From Aquabacterium fontiphilum (lineage in GTDB: Bacteria > Pseudomonadota > Gammaproteobacteria > Burkholderiales > Burkholderiaceae_C): 64,000 bases of DNA. The position numbers and the translations under genes were made by a program. The notes under the pieces are model-generated. The model did no database searches. It saw nothing but the letters and a program-made list of their open reading frames with translations, and was not told the DNA's origin. Location of the stretch: NCBI RefSeq assembly GCF_009909205.1, contig NZ_JAAAPN010000014.1, positions 1 to 64,000 on the forward strand. The letters are read 5' to 3'. Shown piece by piece: positions 26,310 through 34,616 of this stretch (its first letter is position 1; every line of letters starts with the position of its first letter).

Positions 26310-26762
26310 TCAGCCCCGCCCGGTGGAGCCGAAGCCGCCTTCGCCGCGCGCCGTGGCGTCGAAGCGGTCGACCTGCCGGAAGGCAACCTGGACGACCGGC
26401 ACCACAACCATCTGCGCGATGCGGTCCATGGGCTGGATGGTGACCGCGGCGCTGCCACGGTTCCACAGGCTGACCATCAGCGGTCCCTGGTAGTCCGAAT
26501 CAATCAGCCCGACCAGGTTGCCCAGCACGATGCCCTGCTTGTGACCCAGACCAGATCGGGGCAACAGCATGGCGGCCAGCCCCGGGTCGCCCAGATGCAC
26601 GGCCAAGCCGGTTGGCACCAGCTCGGCTTGCCCGGGTTGCAAGACGACAGGCGCGTCGACACAGGCGCGCAGGTCCAGTCCGGCGCTGCCCGGCGTGGCA
26701 TAGGCCGGCAAGGCATCAGCCATGCGGGGGTCGAGAATGCGGATGTCGACAGAGGACGTCAT
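26310..26762 (-). CDS. dut: Deoxyuridine 5'-triphosphate nucleotidohydrolase
   Basis: 150 residues. The five dUTPase motifs are visible: [47 protein letters not shown] and the C-terminal GEGGFGSTG arm. It hydrolyses dUTP to dUMP, which limits uracil in DNA and feeds dTMP synthesis. The start at 26762 overlaps the coaBC stop by 4 bases (ATGA). The coaBC-dut order is common in betaproteobacteria. Confidence 0.96.
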   Translation of the reverse strand: MTSSVDIRILDPRMADALPAYATPGSAGLDLRACVDAPVVLQPGQAELVPTGLAVHLGDPGLAAMLLPRSGLGHKQGIVLGNLVGLIDSDYQGPLMVSLWNRGSAAVTIQPMDRIAQMVVVPVVQVAFRQVDRFDATARGEGGFGSTGRG

Positions 26763-27994
26763 GCCTTGGGTTCCTGATTCAGCCGGCGCGCCAGTTCCTG
26801 CATCAGTTCGCGCGCCAGCGAGAGTTTGTCTGCATGGCGGCCATCGGCAGGCAAGGCGCGATGCGTGTGGGCGTCCACCAGCAGCAGCGCGTTGTCGTCC
26901 TTGCCGAATGTGGCCGGACCGAGGTTGCCCACGATAAGGGGCACGCGCTTGCGGGTCAGCTTGGCGCGGGCATGTTCGAGCAGCGATTCGCTCTCGGCGG
27001 CGAAGCCCACGCAATATGGTGGCGAGCGCAGCGCCGCCACGGTCGCCAGAATGTCGGGATTCTCCGTGAGCTCGAAAGTCGGCGCCACCTTCTTGCCCTC
27101 TTTCTTGATTTTGTGCTCACTGAGGCTGGCCGGACGCCAGTCCGCCACGGCGGCGGTGGCGATGAACACGTCATGCTCCCCTGCCAGCGGCACGACGGTA
27201 TCGCACATCTGGCGTGCCGTCTGCACATCCAGCCGACGAACGCCTTGAGGGGTCGGCAGGTGCACCGGGCCGGCCACGAGCGTGACCTGCGCGCCAGCCT
27301 CGCGTGCTGCGCGTGCGATGGCAAAACCCATCTTGCCGCTTGACAGGTTGGTGATGCCGCGCACCGGATCAATGGGTTCGAAGGTCGGCCCTGCTGTGAC
27401 CAGCACACGGCGCCCCGACAAGCATTTCGGCTGGAAGTGCGCGATGAGCGCTTCGAGCAGCTCGGCGGGCTCCAGCATGCGGCCATCGCCCACCTCGCCG
27501 CAGGCCTGGTCACCCGCTGCGGGGCCGAGCACCGCCGTGCCATCCTCACAGAGCTGGCGCACATTGCGCTGGGTGGCCGGATGAGACCACATCTCCCGGT
27601 TCATGGCCGGCGCAACGAGAAGCGCGCACTGCCCGCGCGGCCGCGCCAGACAGGTCAGGCTGAGCAGATCATCGGCCCGCCCTTGCACGAGCCGAGCCAG
27701 AAAATCGGCCGTCGCAGGGGCCACCAAAATGGCGTCGGCCTCCCGGCTCAACTGGATGTGCGCCATGTTGTTGTCGGGTCGGTTGTCCCACTGGCTCGTG
27801 TAGACCGGGCGGCCCGACAACGCCTGGAAGGTCAAGGGGGTGACGAAGGCCTGCGCGCCCTCGGTCATCACGACCTGGACCGTCGCGCCGGCCTGGGTGA
27901 GCAGCCGGACGAGTTCTGCCGACTTGTAGCAGGCGATGCCGCCGGTCAGGCCCAGAACGATGTGCCGGCCTTGTAGATCTGCGCGTACTGACAT
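26759..27994 (-). CDS. coaBC: Bifunctional phosphopantothenoylcysteine decarboxylase / phosphopantothenate-cysteine ligase
   Basis: 411 residues. The N-terminal CoaC flavoprotein has [16 protein letters not shown], an active-site His in [20 protein letters not shown], and the APAMNREMW motif. The CoaB half begins at about residue 190 with [20 protein letters not shown] and has AAVADWRP and KIKKEGKK. It performs two successive steps of coenzyme A synthesis. The start MSVRADLQG at 27994 was chosen over one 10 codons earlier, which would overlap the AraC gene. Confidence 0.95.
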   Translation of the reverse strand: MSVRADLQGRHIVLGLTGGIACYKSAELVRLLTQAGATVQVVMTEGAQAFVTPLTFQALSGRPVYTSQWDNRPDNNMAHIQLSREADAILVAPATADFLARLVQGRADDLLSLTCLARPRGQCALLVAPAMNREMWSHPATQRNVRQLCEDGTAVLGPAAGDQACGEVGDGRMLEPAELLEALIAHFQPKCLSGRRVLVTAGPTFEPIDPVRGITNLSSGKMGFAIARAAREAGAQVTLVAGPVHLPTPQGVRRLDVQTARQMCDTVVPLAGEHDVFIATAAVADWRPASLSEHKIKKEGKKVAPTFELTENPDILATVAALRSPPYCVGFAAESESLLEHARAKLTRKRVPLIVGNLGPATFGKDDNALLLVDAHTHRALPADGRHADKLSLARELMQELARRLNQEPKA

Positions 27995-28020
27995 GGCCTG
28001 CACTCTAGCAGGCTTGGAGC

Positions 28021-29055
28021 TCAACGCGAGACGACGCCAAGCTGGTTGCGGTAGGCGCTGGGTGACATGCCCGTCCAGCGCTTGAAAGCGAAGGTGAAGG
28101 CACGGCGATCGGAGAAGCCGAGCTCGATGCTGATCGACTCCATGGAGATCGCTCGCCGGCGCAGCATGATCTGCGCGCGGTGCTTCTTGGCCTCAGACTG
28201 GATGTCCACGTACTTGAAACCTTCGGCCTGCAACCGCCGCTGCAGCGTGCGTGGATGCAACCCGAGCGCAGCAGCTGTCGACTCAAGGCCCTCACGCAGC
28301 AGTTCAGGTCGACGCTCCAGAGCCCAGCGAACCTCGTCGACCAGCCGGCGGCGCTCGCCCAGCTCCTGGTTCAGGCGGCGCTCGATGCGCTGACGAGCCT
28401 CGCCTCGCGCTTGCGGATACGAGGGGTTGAGCGGCAGATCCAGCCAGCGGCGGTCCATCACCAGCGCGTCGATCTCTTCGTTGAACAACACCGGCACGCC
28501 GAAGTGTGCGGCATATCGCTCATGACCGGCCGGCGCCACCCCAGCCAGCCGTACCGACAGCAGCCAATGAGGCTCACGCGTCGCTCGGCGGATCACCTGA
28601 TTGACCACCGACAACGCGACTTCACGAACCGGACGCAGCTCTTCCGTGCTCATGCCCGGGGCGTCGATCACGATGCGCAGGTGGGCTTCCGATCCGAACT
28701 CGTCGAGACGCACCGTGAGCCAGGGTGCCAGCAGCTCGCGAGCCCAGCCGGCCAGCTCCAACCCATCGCGGATGGTCGCACATGAGCCCATGAAGGCATC
28801 GAACTCGGCGAAATGCTCGAAGACGAACCGCTCGCCCAGGGCGAACGGGAAATGATGACCCCGCGCACGCTCCACGCAAAGGGAGAACGCCTTGAACAGG
28901 TTGACCGGTGACACACGCAGCGGCGAGGCCGCATCGGGCTGGTTGATGCCCGCCTCACGCAGCACGGGTTCCAGCGAGAAGCCGCAGGTGTTGGCAGCCT
29001 CTCGCCAACTGCCGATGGAGGGCATGGGGACGGAGACAGGGGAAGACATCGGATG
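28021..29055 (-). CDS. AraC-family transcriptional regulator (arabinose-binding-like N-terminal domain)
   Basis: About 344 residues. The N-terminal domain (to about residue 235) resembles the domain of OruR/ArgR-like AraC regulators, with FPFALGERFVFEHFAEFDAF and FGVPVLFNEEIDALVMDRRW. The C-terminal two-helix AraC domain has LGLHPRTLQRRLQAEG and SIELGFSDRRAFTFAFKRWT. It is a paralog of the regulator at 32365. No clear ribosome-binding site decides between the ATG at 29055, 29049 or 29022. It is divergent from the GbsR-cydAB unit and may regulate it or itself. The effector is unknown. Confidence 0.87.
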   Translation of the reverse strand, partial: HPMSSPVSVPMPSIGSWREAANTCGFSLEPVLREAGINQPDAASPLRVSPVNLFKAFSLCVERARGHHFPFALGERFVFEHFAEFDAFMGSCATIRDGLELAGWARELLAPWLTVRLDEFGSEAHLRIVIDAPGMSTEELRPVREVALSVVNQVIRRATREPHWLLSVRLAGVAPAGHERYAAHFGVPVLFNEEIDALVMDRRWLDLPLNPSYPQARGEARQRIERRLNQELGERRRLVDEVRWALERRPELLREGLESTAAALGLHPRTLQRRLQAEGFKYVDIQSEAKKHRAQIMLRRRAISMESISIELGFSDRRAFTFAFKRWTGMSPSAYRNQLGVVSR

Positions 29056-29290
29056 CATAGGAACCACGACCGCTCGAATTGAACAACGCTCGGTTCTAAA
29101 TCTATGTGGGCGCGTGCGGCGCGACAAGGAACCTTCGGGGTCACCAAGGAACATTTGACGCCATCCCCGTGAGCGCCGCCACGTCCACTCCCTCAACTGA
29201 GGACAGCAATTACCCGAGGTTGTCGTGGTCTGCCAATTTGGCCAATCGTGACGACGTGATGTCCTTTGTAAGTAAGTGGTTTATTTCGAA

Positions 29291-29310
29291 CTTTCAGTAT
29301 TTTCTGAAAG
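29291..29310. repeat. Inverted repeat upstream of the GbsR-type regulator
   Basis: CTTTCAG (29291-29297) and CTGAAAG (29304-29310) form perfect 7-base arms around TATTTT. It lies 46 bases before the ATG of the GbsR-type gene in AT-rich sequence. It could be an autoregulatory operator. Confidence 0.45.
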
Positions 29311-29318
29311 ATCAGGAT

Positions 29319-29332
29319 TTAATGCCGATCAA
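29319..29332 (+). promoter_or_regulatory. FNR/Anr-type binding site upstream of gbsR-like-cydAB
   Basis: TTAAT-GCCG-ATCAA matches the FNR/Anr consensus TTGAT-N4-ATCAA at 9 of 10 positions. It ends 23 bases before the ATG at 29356. FNR-type control of cytochrome bd operons is established in other proteobacteria. The site is so close to the start that it might repress, or the true promoter may overlap it. Confidence 0.55.
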
Positions 29333-29355
29333 CTTCAGCTGTCCCCGGAGTTGTG

Positions 29356-29916
29356 ATGAGCGCCCTTACCCCCTTGGTCCAGAGCTTCGTGTCCCACTTT
29401 GGCGAGATGGGGAGCCGCTGGGGCATCAACCGCACGGTCGGGCAGATCTATGCCCTGATCTTTGTCTCGCCCGAGCCGCTGCACGCGGATGCGATCGCTG
29501 AGGCGCTGGGCTTCAGCCGGTCCAACGTCAGCATGGGACTAAAAGAGCTTCAGGCGTGGCGGCTGGTCAAGATGCGCCACCTGCCTGGCGACCGGCGCGA
29601 GTACTTCGACGCCCCGCAGGACGCATGGGAGGTGTTTCGCACGCTGGCCGAAGAGCGTCGCCGACGCGAGGTGGAGCCCACCCTGTCGATGCTGCGCAAT
29701 GCGCTGCTGGAGACGCCGAGCAGCGAGGCCGACGCCATTGCGCAGGCGCGCATGAAGGGCATGCACGACCTCATCGAACTGCTGACCCGATGGTTCGACG
29801 ATGTGCAGCGGCTCGACCCGCGCACCCTGTCTCAGTTGATGACACTGGGGTCGAAGGTCGGCCGTTTGCTGGAGTTTGCCTCGCCACGGCGGGAGAGCCC
29901 CGCCCAACCGGAGTGA
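29356..29916 (+). CDS. GbsR/MarR-family transcriptional regulator
   Basis: 186 residues. The winged helix-turn-helix is in AIAEALGFSRSNVSMGLKEL (about residues 47-67) followed by the wing RHLPGDRREYFDAP. The N-terminus SFVSHFGEMGSRWGINRTVG is the usual start of GbsR-type proteins. It ends one base before the cydA start region, so it is in the same transcript as the oxidase genes and most likely controls them. The GTG codon just before the ATG is an alternative start. Confidence 0.87.
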   Translation: MSALTPLVQSFVSHFGEMGSRWGINRTVGQIYALIFVSPEPLHADAIAEALGFSRSNVSMGLKELQAWRLVKMRHLPGDRREYFDAPQDAWEVFRTLAEERRRREVEPTLSMLRNALLETPSSEADAIAQARMKGMHDLIELLTRWFDDVQRLDPRTLSQLMTLGSKVGRLLEFASPRRESPAQPE

Positions 29917-29917
29917 G

Positions 29918-31318
29918 ATGACCATGGACGCGCTGGACACCCTGCTGCTGTCGCGGATGCAGTTCGCAGCAAACATCACCTTTCACATCCTCTTTCCCAC
30001 CATCACGATTGCGCTCGGCTGGGTGCTGCTGTTCATGCGCTGGCGCTGGCTGCGCACGCAGGACCACGCCTGGCTGGCTGCCTACCGGCTGTGGACCAAG
30101 GTGTTCGCATTGAGCTTTGCGCTGGGCGTGGTCAGCGGCGTGACGATGAGCTTCCAGTTCGGCACCAACTGGCCTGGCTTCATGGAACAGGTCGGCAACA
30201 TCGCCGGGCCGCTGCTGGCCTACGAGGTGCTCACCGCCTTCTTTCTGGAGGCATCGTTCCTGGGCATCATGCTCTTCGGTCACGGCCGGGTGAGCGAGCG
30301 GGTCCACATGCTCGCCACCTTCCTGGTGGCCTTTGGCACGACGATGAGCGCCTTCTGGATCCTGAGCCTGAACTCCTGGATGCAGACGCCCATCGGCCAC
30401 GAGATCGTCAACGGTGAGTTCTTCGCGGCGGACTGGTGGCAGATCGTCTTCAACCCCAGCTTTCCTTATCGGCTGACCCACATGCTGCTGGCCTCGGGCC
30501 TGACGGTCGCCTTTCTGATCGCAGGCACAGCGGCCTGGCAGGTGCTGCGCGGCCGAGACGGCCCGGCCACGGCCAAGATGCTGCGCCTGGGTGCCACGCT
30601 GGGCGCGGTGCTGATCCCGGCCCAGATCGTCATGGGCGACCTGCATGGGCTCAACACGCTGGAGCACCAGCCACAGAAAGTGGCGGCCATGGAGGGCCTG
30701 TGGGAAACCACACGTGGCGCCCCGCTGCTGCTGTTTGCCGTGCCCGATGAAGCCACCCGCAGCAATCACTTCGAGGTGGGCATCCCCAAGCTGGCCAGCC
30801 TGATCCTGACGCATGAACTCGACGGCGAGCTGCAGGGGCTGAATGCGTTTGAAGGCAGTCACCCCCCCGTGGCACCGGTGTTCTACGCCTTCCGGATCAT
30901 GGTGGGCACCGGCATGCTGATGCTGGTGGTGAGCTGGCTTGCGCTGTGGCAACTGCGCAAGCATGGCTGGCAGGCCCAGGCCTTGCCGCGGTGGTCGCTG
31001 CAGAGCCTGCGCTGGATGACGTTCTCTGGCTGGCTGGCCACTGTGGCAGGCTGGTATGTGACCGAGATCGGGCGCCAACCCTACATCGTGCAGGGCCTGC
31101 TGAAGGTGGAAGCCGTGGCCACGCAAACGCCTGCGCCCATGGTGGGCGCCACGCTGGCCGCCTATGTGACCCTGTACCTGGCGCTGCTGGTGGCGTATGT
31201 GGGTGTGCTGCGCTATCTGGCCAGCAAGCCGATGGACGCCTGGCCCGAAGCAGACGGCGCCCCGCCGGCCTCGGCCATGATTCAAGGCGGCGCTGCGCCG
31301 CAAGGAGCACCGCGATGA
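29918..31318 (+). CDS. cydA: Cytochrome bd-type quinol oxidase subunit I
   Basis: 466 residues with nine or so transmembrane helices. The N-terminal LSRMQFAANITFHILFPTIT carries the axial heme His, and EIGRQPYIVQGLLK is the conserved GRQP motif. The Q-loop between helices 6 and 7 is short, as in the cyanide-insensitive (CIO) type rather than the long E. coli CydA form. It oxidises quinol and reduces oxygen to water with high affinity. The start at 29918 is followed by a second ATG two codons on. It overlaps cydB by 4 bases. Confidence 0.94.
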   Translation: MTMDALDTLLLSRMQFAANITFHILFPTITIALGWVLLFMRWRWLRTQDHAWLAAYRLWTKVFALSFALGVVSGVTMSFQFGTNWPGFMEQVGNIAGPLLAYEVLTAFFLEASFLGIMLFGHGRVSERVHMLATFLVAFGTTMSAFWILSLNSWMQTPIGHEIVNGEFFAADWWQIVFNPSFPYRLTHMLLASGLTVAFLIAGTAAWQVLRGRDGPATAKMLRLGATLGAVLIPAQIVMGDLHGLNTLEHQPQKVAAMEGLWETTRGAPLLLFAVPDEATRSNHFEVGIPKLASLILTHELDGELQGLNAFEGSHPPVAPVFYAFRIMVGTGMLMLVVSWLALWQLRKHGWQAQALPRWSLQSLRWMTFSGWLATVAGWYVTEIGRQPYIVQGLLKVEAVATQTPAPMVGATLAAYVTLYLALLVAYVGVLRYLASKPMDAWPEADGAPPASAMIQGGAAPQGAPR

Positions 31319-32325
31319 TCACCGAGCAAGAGTGGATGCCAGTCGTTTTCTGGCTGCTGATGGGTGTGGCCATGCTGGCCTACGTGGTGCTGGACGGCTA
31401 TGACCTGGGCGTGGGCATGCTCATGCCCTGGGCGCGCGAAGATGCCGACAAGGACATGATGGTCGCGTCGATCGGGCCGTTCTGGGATGCCAACGAAACG
31501 TGGCTGGTCCTGGGGGTGGGCCTGTTGCTGGTGGCCTTTCCAAAAGGCCAGGGCGTGGTGCTCGGTGCGCTGTACCTGCCCGTGGCCGTCATGCTGGTCG
31601 GCCTGATCCTGCGCGGGGTGGCGTTCGACTTTCGCGTGAAGGCGCGCGCGCACCACAAGCCGCTGTGGAACCGTCTGTTCAGCATCGGCTCGCTGTTGGC
31701 CGCCACGGCGCAGGGCTGGATGCTGGGCCGCTTCGTGATGGGCCTCGAAAGCAGCCCGCAGTCGCTGGCCTTCGCCGCGCTGATCGCGGTGGCCCTGCCG
31801 ATCACCTACGCGCTGCTGGGTGCGTGCTGGCTGATTCTGAAGACCGAAGGCGACTTGCAGCGCCGCGCGGTGAGCTGGGCGAAGGTGAGCTGGCCGGCGA
31901 TGGTGATCGCGCTGCTGGCCATCTCGGTGGCCACGCCCTGGTTCAGCGAGACGGTGCGCGCGCGCTGGTTCAGCTTCCCGAACATCCTGGCGTTGCTGCC
32001 CATCCCCTTGATGTCAGGCCTCGCGCTGGTCGCCTTGCGCGGCCTGCTGAACTCGCATCGGATCGTGGGCCCGACGGCCCGTCTGGCCTGGCTCCCGCTG
32101 GTGCTGGCCATCAGCGTGATGCTGGTCGGCGGCATGGGCCTGGCCTACAGCCTTTACCCCTACATCGTGCTGGATCAGATCACGGTGTGGGATGCCGCCG
32201 CCGCACCCAGCTCGCTGTGGCTCATCCTGATCGGCACGTCGATCAGCCTGCCGGCCATCGCGGCCTACACCTTCTTCGTCTACCGGGTGTTTGGCGGCAA
32301 GGCCACGGCGCTCAGTTACGGCTGA
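31315..32325 (+). CDS. cydB: Cytochrome bd-type quinol oxidase subunit II
   Basis: 336 residues, about eight transmembrane helices. The N-terminal block VVFWLLMGVAMLAYVVLDGY followed by DLGVGMLMPW, then GPFWDANETWLVLG and RGVAFDFRVKA, are CydB signatures. The ATG at 31315 sits in an ATGA overlap with the cydA stop and follows AAGGAG. The frame is open 369 bases upstream, but that part is out-of-frame cydA sequence. No cydX-type small subunit is visible after it. Confidence 0.95.
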   Translation: MITEQEWMPVVFWLLMGVAMLAYVVLDGYDLGVGMLMPWAREDADKDMMVASIGPFWDANETWLVLGVGLLLVAFPKGQGVVLGALYLPVAVMLVGLILRGVAFDFRVKARAHHKPLWNRLFSIGSLLAATAQGWMLGRFVMGLESSPQSLAFAALIAVALPITYALLGACWLILKTEGDLQRRAVSWAKVSWPAMVIALLAISVATPWFSETVRARWFSFPNILALLPIPLMSGLALVALRGLLNSHRIVGPTARLAWLPLVLAISVMLVGGMGLAYSLYPYIVLDQITVWDAAAAPSSLWLILIGTSISLPAIAAYTFFVYRVFGGKATALSYG

Positions 32326-32364
32326 CACGCCACAGGCGAAGCGCGTACGGCTTGAATGGCTTGA

Positions 32365-33435
32365 TCAGCCGCCTTCGCGCTCGCGCCAGGCCGAGGGCGT
32401 CGTACCTTCCCAGCGCTTGAAGGCAGCGGTGAAGGCGCGACGGTCGGAAAAGCCCAGCCGGGCGCTGATGTCGTCGATGGTGACATCGCCATCGCGCAAC
32501 CACTGACATGCGAGCCGGTGCCGCATGCGCGCCTGGACGTGGAGGTAGCTGTCGCCTTCTTCCTTCAGCCGGCGCTGGAGCGTGCGCGGGTGCAGACCCA
32601 GGCGATCGGCCATGTCTTCCACACCCAAGGCCAGCAGGGCGGGATCGCGGCTGATGAGCGACTCGACTTCGGCCGCCACGCCCTGACGCTTGACCTCTTT
32701 GCCCAGACGCTGTTCAGCGAGGAACTGGGCCTGCTCATGGAGCGCGGGGAACGCGCCTTCCAACGGGAGATCCAGAATGCGGCGCTCGAAGATCAGTGCA
32801 TCGGACGGCGCATTGAAGCGCGCCGGCACGCCGAAAAAGCTTTCGAACTGCGCGGCGTTGGGCGGCGGATCACGCTTGACCCAGACACCCACAAAGCCTT
32901 CGTCCGAGCCCTGCAGCGAGCGACCGAACTTGCGAATGCACGCCAGGATGGCGTCGGTCACCAGGTGCAGCGGCAGCCCGTAGCGCTCGAAGTTCGGCAG
33001 CGGCACATCGAGCCCGACGATCACCCGCGCCAGATCACCCTCTTCCTTGACCTCGAGCTTGAGCCAGGGCAGCACCACCTGACGGGCCAGATCGGCCACG
33101 CGCAAGGCCTCGCGCAGGGTGGGACTGGTGGTCAGCAGGGTTTCGAACTCTGGCAGCGATTCGAAGGCGAAGGTGTCGCCCAGCACGAAGGGGAAGTGCT
33201 TGTCCGGGGGGGTCAGCGCCACGCACTGCTCGAGCAGCGAGATGAGCTGCAGCGGCGAGACGCGTGCGTCTTCCAGCCGGATGAGGTCGATCTTGACCCC
33301 AGCCTCCTTGAACAGCGTCTGGACGTTGAAGCCGCACTTGGCGGACGCCTTGATCCAGCTCGAAAGCATGAACAGCGGAATGGGCTTGATGCCCACCGCC
33401 TCCAGCACGGCCGCAGAGGGAAGTGGAATGCGCAT
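32365..33435 (-). CDS. AraC-family transcriptional regulator (paralog of the one at 28021)
   Basis: 356 residues from the ATG at 33435. A GTG at 33450 is an alternative but lies inside a long palindrome. The N-terminal sensor domain has FPFVLGDTFAFESLPEFETL and FGVPARFNAPSDALIFERRI. The AraC DNA-binding part has LGLHPRTLQRRLKEEG and SARLGFSDRRAFTAAFKRWE. Domain order and wording match the AraC protein at 28021. It converges on cydB and lies just downstream, on the same strand, of two PF10118 genes, so it may control those. Confidence 0.87.
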   Translation of the reverse strand: MRIPLPSAAVLEAVGIKPIPLFMLSSWIKASAKCGFNVQTLFKEAGVKIDLIRLEDARVSPLQLISLLEQCVALTPPDKHFPFVLGDTFAFESLPEFETLLTTSPTLREALRVADLARQVVLPWLKLEVKEEGDLARVIVGLDVPLPNFERYGLPLHLVTDAILACIRKFGRSLQGSDEGFVGVWVKRDPPPNAAQFESFFGVPARFNAPSDALIFERRILDLPLEGAFPALHEQAQFLAEQRLGKEVKRQGVAAEVESLISRDPALLALGVEDMADRLGLHPRTLQRRLKEEGDSYLHVQARMRHRLACQWLRDGDVTIDDISARLGFSDRRAFTAAFKRWEGTTPSAWREREGG

Positions 33436-33442
33436 AAAGAGT

Positions 33443-33471
33443 TTCGGCACACCCGAAGCAGGTGTGCCGAA
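33443..33471. repeat. Perfect 11-base inverted repeat at the start of the AraC gene
   Basis: TTCGGCACACC (33443-33453) and GGTGTGCCGAA (33461-33471) are exact reverse complements around a 7-base spacer. The repeat ends 8 bases before the ATG at 33435 and covers the possible GTG start. There is no T-run that would make it a good terminator on the minus strand. An operator for autoregulation, or an mRNA hairpin masking the start, are both plausible. Confidence 0.65.
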
Positions 33472-33518
33472 GTCTAACCAACTACGGGGCGGTCAAGCAG
33501 GAAAAAACCGGGCAACCT

Positions 33519-34412
33519 TCACCGTGCCCCGGCCATCTCGGCGCGCATGAGCTCGCTGGCCTCGACCGGATCCTGGTGTTTGGCGAAGCCGCGCAGCCAT
33601 TCCTCGTAGCCCGGCTGCTCGGTTTCCTGCCAGGGGTGGTAGCCGGGCTTGTAGTACTGCACGTAGTGCTTGTGCAGCGGCGCCACGAAACCACCTGGCT
33701 TGAGCAGCCACCAGATTCCCTTGGTGAACAGCTTGAGGCGCTGCCACGCGCTGAAGCCGTCTGCCTTGAGCATCGCGTTGGTGAACGACAGGATCACGTA
33801 GGGGAACATGAAGGTGGCGTGCACCAACGCGCCGCAGCGCTTGAAGTAGCCAACCTTGGCGTAGTCGATCATCACGTCGTAGGCCACGCCTTTGTGCTCG
33901 ACCTCTTCGATCGCGTGCCAGGCGTACATGGCGCGCACTTTGGGGTGCGCATCGCCCATGATGTCGCGCTCGTCGAACATCGCGTGGGCGCCCAGGGCGG
34001 TGAAGTGCTCCAGCGCACCCGTGATGGCCAGCGTGTACTCGCGGCTGTAGCGGTTGCGGTAGGTGTCGAACAGCAGCTTGTCGAGCCAGGCGATCAGCTT
34101 GTCGACCGGCATGCCCTGCTTGCGCAGCACATCGTTGTACTGGTTGTGCACCAGGCTGTGCTGGGCTTCCTGGCGGTTGAAATCCTTGATGTCCTGCAGC
34201 AGCTTGGCGTCCTTGACGCGGTCGCGGAAGTCACGCACCGTGACCATGAAGAACTTCTCGCCCGGCGGGAAGATCAGCGACATGGCGTCGAAGAAGCGGG
34301 TCTTGAACGCATCGCCACCGAACCAGTACTTCGGGATGCTCGGGTCGTCCAGACCGAAGTCCAGCTTCTCGCGCGGCACGATGGGGTGCTGTTTGTCCGA
34401 TTGGTATGCCAT
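33519..34412 (-). CDS. PF10118-family predicted metal-dependent hydrolase (copy 2)
   Basis: 297 residues. Family features are KHPIVPRE-like start (QHPIVPREKLDFGLDD), SLIFPPGEKFFMVTVRDFRD, FNRQEAQHSLVHNQYND and the histidine/acidic motif HAIEEVEHKGVAYDVMIDYA. Repeated EAQH and EEVEH pairs suggest a helical two-metal site. Enzymatic activity has not been established for this group to my knowledge. The ATG at 34412 follows AAGGATCACGAC. It is a close tandem paralog of the next gene, sharing long identical blocks. Confidence 0.85.
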   Translation of the reverse strand: MAYQSDKQHPIVPREKLDFGLDDPSIPKYWFGGDAFKTRFFDAMSLIFPPGEKFFMVTVRDFRDRVKDAKLLQDIKDFNRQEAQHSLVHNQYNDVLRKQGMPVDKLIAWLDKLLFDTYRNRYSREYTLAITGALEHFTALGAHAMFDERDIMGDAHPKVRAMYAWHAIEEVEHKGVAYDVMIDYAKVGYFKRCGALVHATFMFPYVILSFTNAMLKADGFSAWQRLKLFTKGIWWLLKPGGFVAPLHKHYVQYYKPGYHPWQETEQPGYEEWLRGFAKHQDPVEASELMRAEMAGAR

Positions 34413-34570
34413 GTCGTGATCCTTATCGGTATGTCTCCACAATGGTTCCCATCGTAGGCAGACGTGACAGAACGCGACAGGATGAGCGGTGACACGAGGG
34501 CATCCGGCACGACAAGCACCCCCTGGGGTTTACACCAGTCTGCGGCAACCGGGGCGTTCGCCCCAAAAGC

Positions 34571-34598
34571 AAACAGGCTCCCCGAAGGGAGCCTGTTT
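34571..34598. terminator. Stem-loop terminator between the two PF10118 genes
   Basis: AAACAGGCTCCC and GGGAGCCTGTTT form a perfect 12-base stem with loop CGAA. On the minus strand it lies 18 bases after the stop of the copy at 34617 and is followed by a short T-rich stretch. It would reduce read-through into the second copy, so the paralogs may have separate promoters. Confidence 0.8.
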
Positions 34599-34616
34599 CT
34601 TGGCGAGACGGGCTGA

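Larger units (their letters stand above)
29056..29355. other. 300-base intergenic region upstream of the gbsR-like-cydAB unit
   Basis: No gene is seen. The right half, from about 29260, is AT-rich compared with the flanks. It contains an inverted repeat at 29291-29310 and an FNR-like box at 29319-29332, described separately. It must hold the promoters of both the AraC gene and the GbsR-type gene. Confidence 0.7.

Noticed and set aside
29771-31303. 510-codon minus-strand frame opposite cydA
   Set aside because: His/Gln-rich antisense frame under a certain membrane-protein gene.
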